From an uncultured Collinsella sp. (GTDB taxonomy: Bacteria; Actinomycetota; Coriobacteriia; Coriobacteriales; Coriobacteriaceae), in contig CALGZY010000111.1 in the NCBI GenBank assembly GCA_937934355.1, forward strand, positions 1-6,242: DNA of 6,242 nt, in the 5' to 3' direction. Position 1 is the stretch's first letter. Each line of letters begins with the position of its first letter. The notes under the pieces were generated by a model that saw only the letters and a list, made by a program, of their open reading frames with translations, searched no databases and was not told the DNA's origin. The position numbers and the translations under genes were made by a program. This document shows, piece after piece, positions 5,545 to 6,242 of this stretch.

Positions 5545-5591
5545 TTCAGATAGATACTAAAATGTAACTGAAATGAAAAGGGTGATTGGAC

Positions 5592-6242
5592 ATGCTGCTA
5601 AATTGTCTCCCAAAAAGACTCTTCTCTTTAGAGCTCGCCATCGACCCGGAGCCAGTTGAGATGCAGATTCCTCGCATGTATCTTGAGCGGTATTCGCTTC
5701 GCTTGGCACGGCTCGGCATGTCTGAGCAGGGCCGTTTTATTGTTGCGGAACCTAAAGAACCGCCCAGTGTCATTTCGGCGCGAAATCTCGTCAATGCAGT
5801 GCGTACGTTAGATGCTCGTCCGGTGGCAATTTGCTGGGATGCTATGGATTTAGGTTTTATGCGCGCGCTTTCTTCGGAGGGAATCGCATATATCCGAGAT
5901 GAGCGAAATGCGTTCCTGCCGTTTATCGGAGCCGTTATTTCCGATGAAGTGCTGGGTGCTTCTCCCGCTGCTCCGCTTTCGTCCCAATCTCAACGAATCG
6001 TCCTAAATCTCATTGCGGGATGGGTTGACTGCTCCGCCGGCGACCTAGCGCGTCTGTGTGGCAAAAGCGCGGCTAGCGTCAGCGGCTATCTTTCGGAAAT
6101 CGCCGCTATAGCTCCTGGGTTGATTATGCGGGACGGCAAAAAGCGTATATTGTGTGACGCCGGGCTGTCGACCGAGACGTTGCTAGATGGGTTTGAGGAC
6201 TATCTTCGCACGCCAGTTTTAGAGCGAATCCGGCTCAAGAAG
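5592..6242 (+). CDS. Winged-helix/HTH DNA-binding protein of an accessory locus (5' part)
   Basis: The first 217 codons of a gene that runs off the window are visible. The ATG follows AAAAGGGTGATTGG, which fits the 16S anti-Shine-Dalgarno, and an in-frame TGA at 5583 limits upstream extension. Residues 78-116 (VAICWDAMD.., GIAYIRDERNAFLPFIGAVI) read as a strand, a helix and strands of a small alpha/beta domain. Residues 134-190 form a winged helix-turn-helix: QRIVLNLIAG, then SAGDLARLCGKSAASVSGYLSEI (148-170), then GLIMRDGKKRIL as the wing. I recognise the layout from HTH proteins often labelled MarR-like regulators, some next to nucleotidyltransferase-type toxins, but no partner is visible and the family is not assigned with certainty. 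CGA, CTA, TTA and ATA codons are frequent here and rare in pcrA and uppP, consistent with horizontal transfer or low expression. Confidence 0.7.
   Translation, partial: MLLNCLPKRLFSLELAIDPEPVEMQIPRMYLERYSLRLARLGMSEQGRFIVAEPKEPPSVISARNLVNAVRTLDARPVAICWDAMDLGFMRALSSEGIAYIRDERNAFLPFIGAVISDEVLGASPAAPLSSQSQRIVLNLIAGWVDCSAGDLARLCGKSAASVSGYLSEIAAIAPGLIMRDGKKRILCDAGLSTETLLDGFEDYLRTPVLERIRLKK

Larger units (their letters stand above)
5221..5591. other. Hairpin-rich non-coding region between pcrA and the HTH gene
   Basis: This 371-base stretch has no credible gene on either strand. From left to right it holds the 130-base inverted repeat, two further terminator-like hairpins, and from about 5490 an AT-rich segment with a promoter, an 18-base palindrome and a ribosome binding site for the next gene. 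The change from GC-rich to AT-rich sequence falls near 5480-5500. Confidence 0.8.

Noticed and set aside
5546..5794. 82-codon minus-strand frame at the start of the HTH gene
   Set aside because: It overlaps the HTH gene, its ribosome site and leader, and has no start signal or motif of its own.
1..6242. CRISPR array, tRNA, rRNA or insertion sequence
   Set aside because: No regularly spaced direct repeats, no tRNA-like cloverleaf, no rRNA sequence and no transposase fragment were seen on either strand.

Overview
The window looks like a stretch of chromosome from a GC-rich Actinomycetota gut bacterium, most likely Collinsella or a close Coriobacteriia relative. This is inferred from the Ala/Pro- and Gly/Ser-rich linkers in a PcrA-type helicase, a UppP with an acidic insertion, strong GC at third codon positions and AGGAGG-type ribosome binding sites. 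It is recognition by eye, not a database match.

Layout: 1-83 is the 3' end of a plus-strand gene whose product ends in a hydrophobic segment and an RRR tail (membrane or cell-wall anchor), followed by a terminator at 119-156. A universal stress protein gene lies on the minus strand (319-756). It shares a divergent intergenic region with uppP (plus, TTG start at 1006, stop at 1986), which recycles the undecaprenyl carrier lipid of cell-wall synthesis. A 333-base gap then holds a very strong terminator hairpin nested inside a longer inverted repeat, a separate 9-bp palindromic repeat, and the promoter of the next gene. That gene, pcrA/uvrD (2320-5220), encodes a 966-residue SF1A DNA helicase that carries all the usual motifs plus three low-complexity additions. 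After it comes a 371-base non-coding stretch packed with hairpins: a 130-base near-perfect inverted repeat, two more terminator-like hairpins, an AT-rich promoter and a palindrome. From 5592 to the window end runs the 5' part of a gene for a winged-helix/HTH DNA-binding protein, with different codon use from its neighbours.

The genes up to pcrA are housekeeping functions, each with its own terminator or promoter, so no operon is evident. The last gene, behind a cluster of terminators and a possible autoregulatory operator, looks like the edge of an accessory locus. Its partner genes, if any, lie beyond the window. The most unusual features are the two long inverted repeats enclosing the 3' terminators of uppP and pcrA, and this accessory-type regulator.
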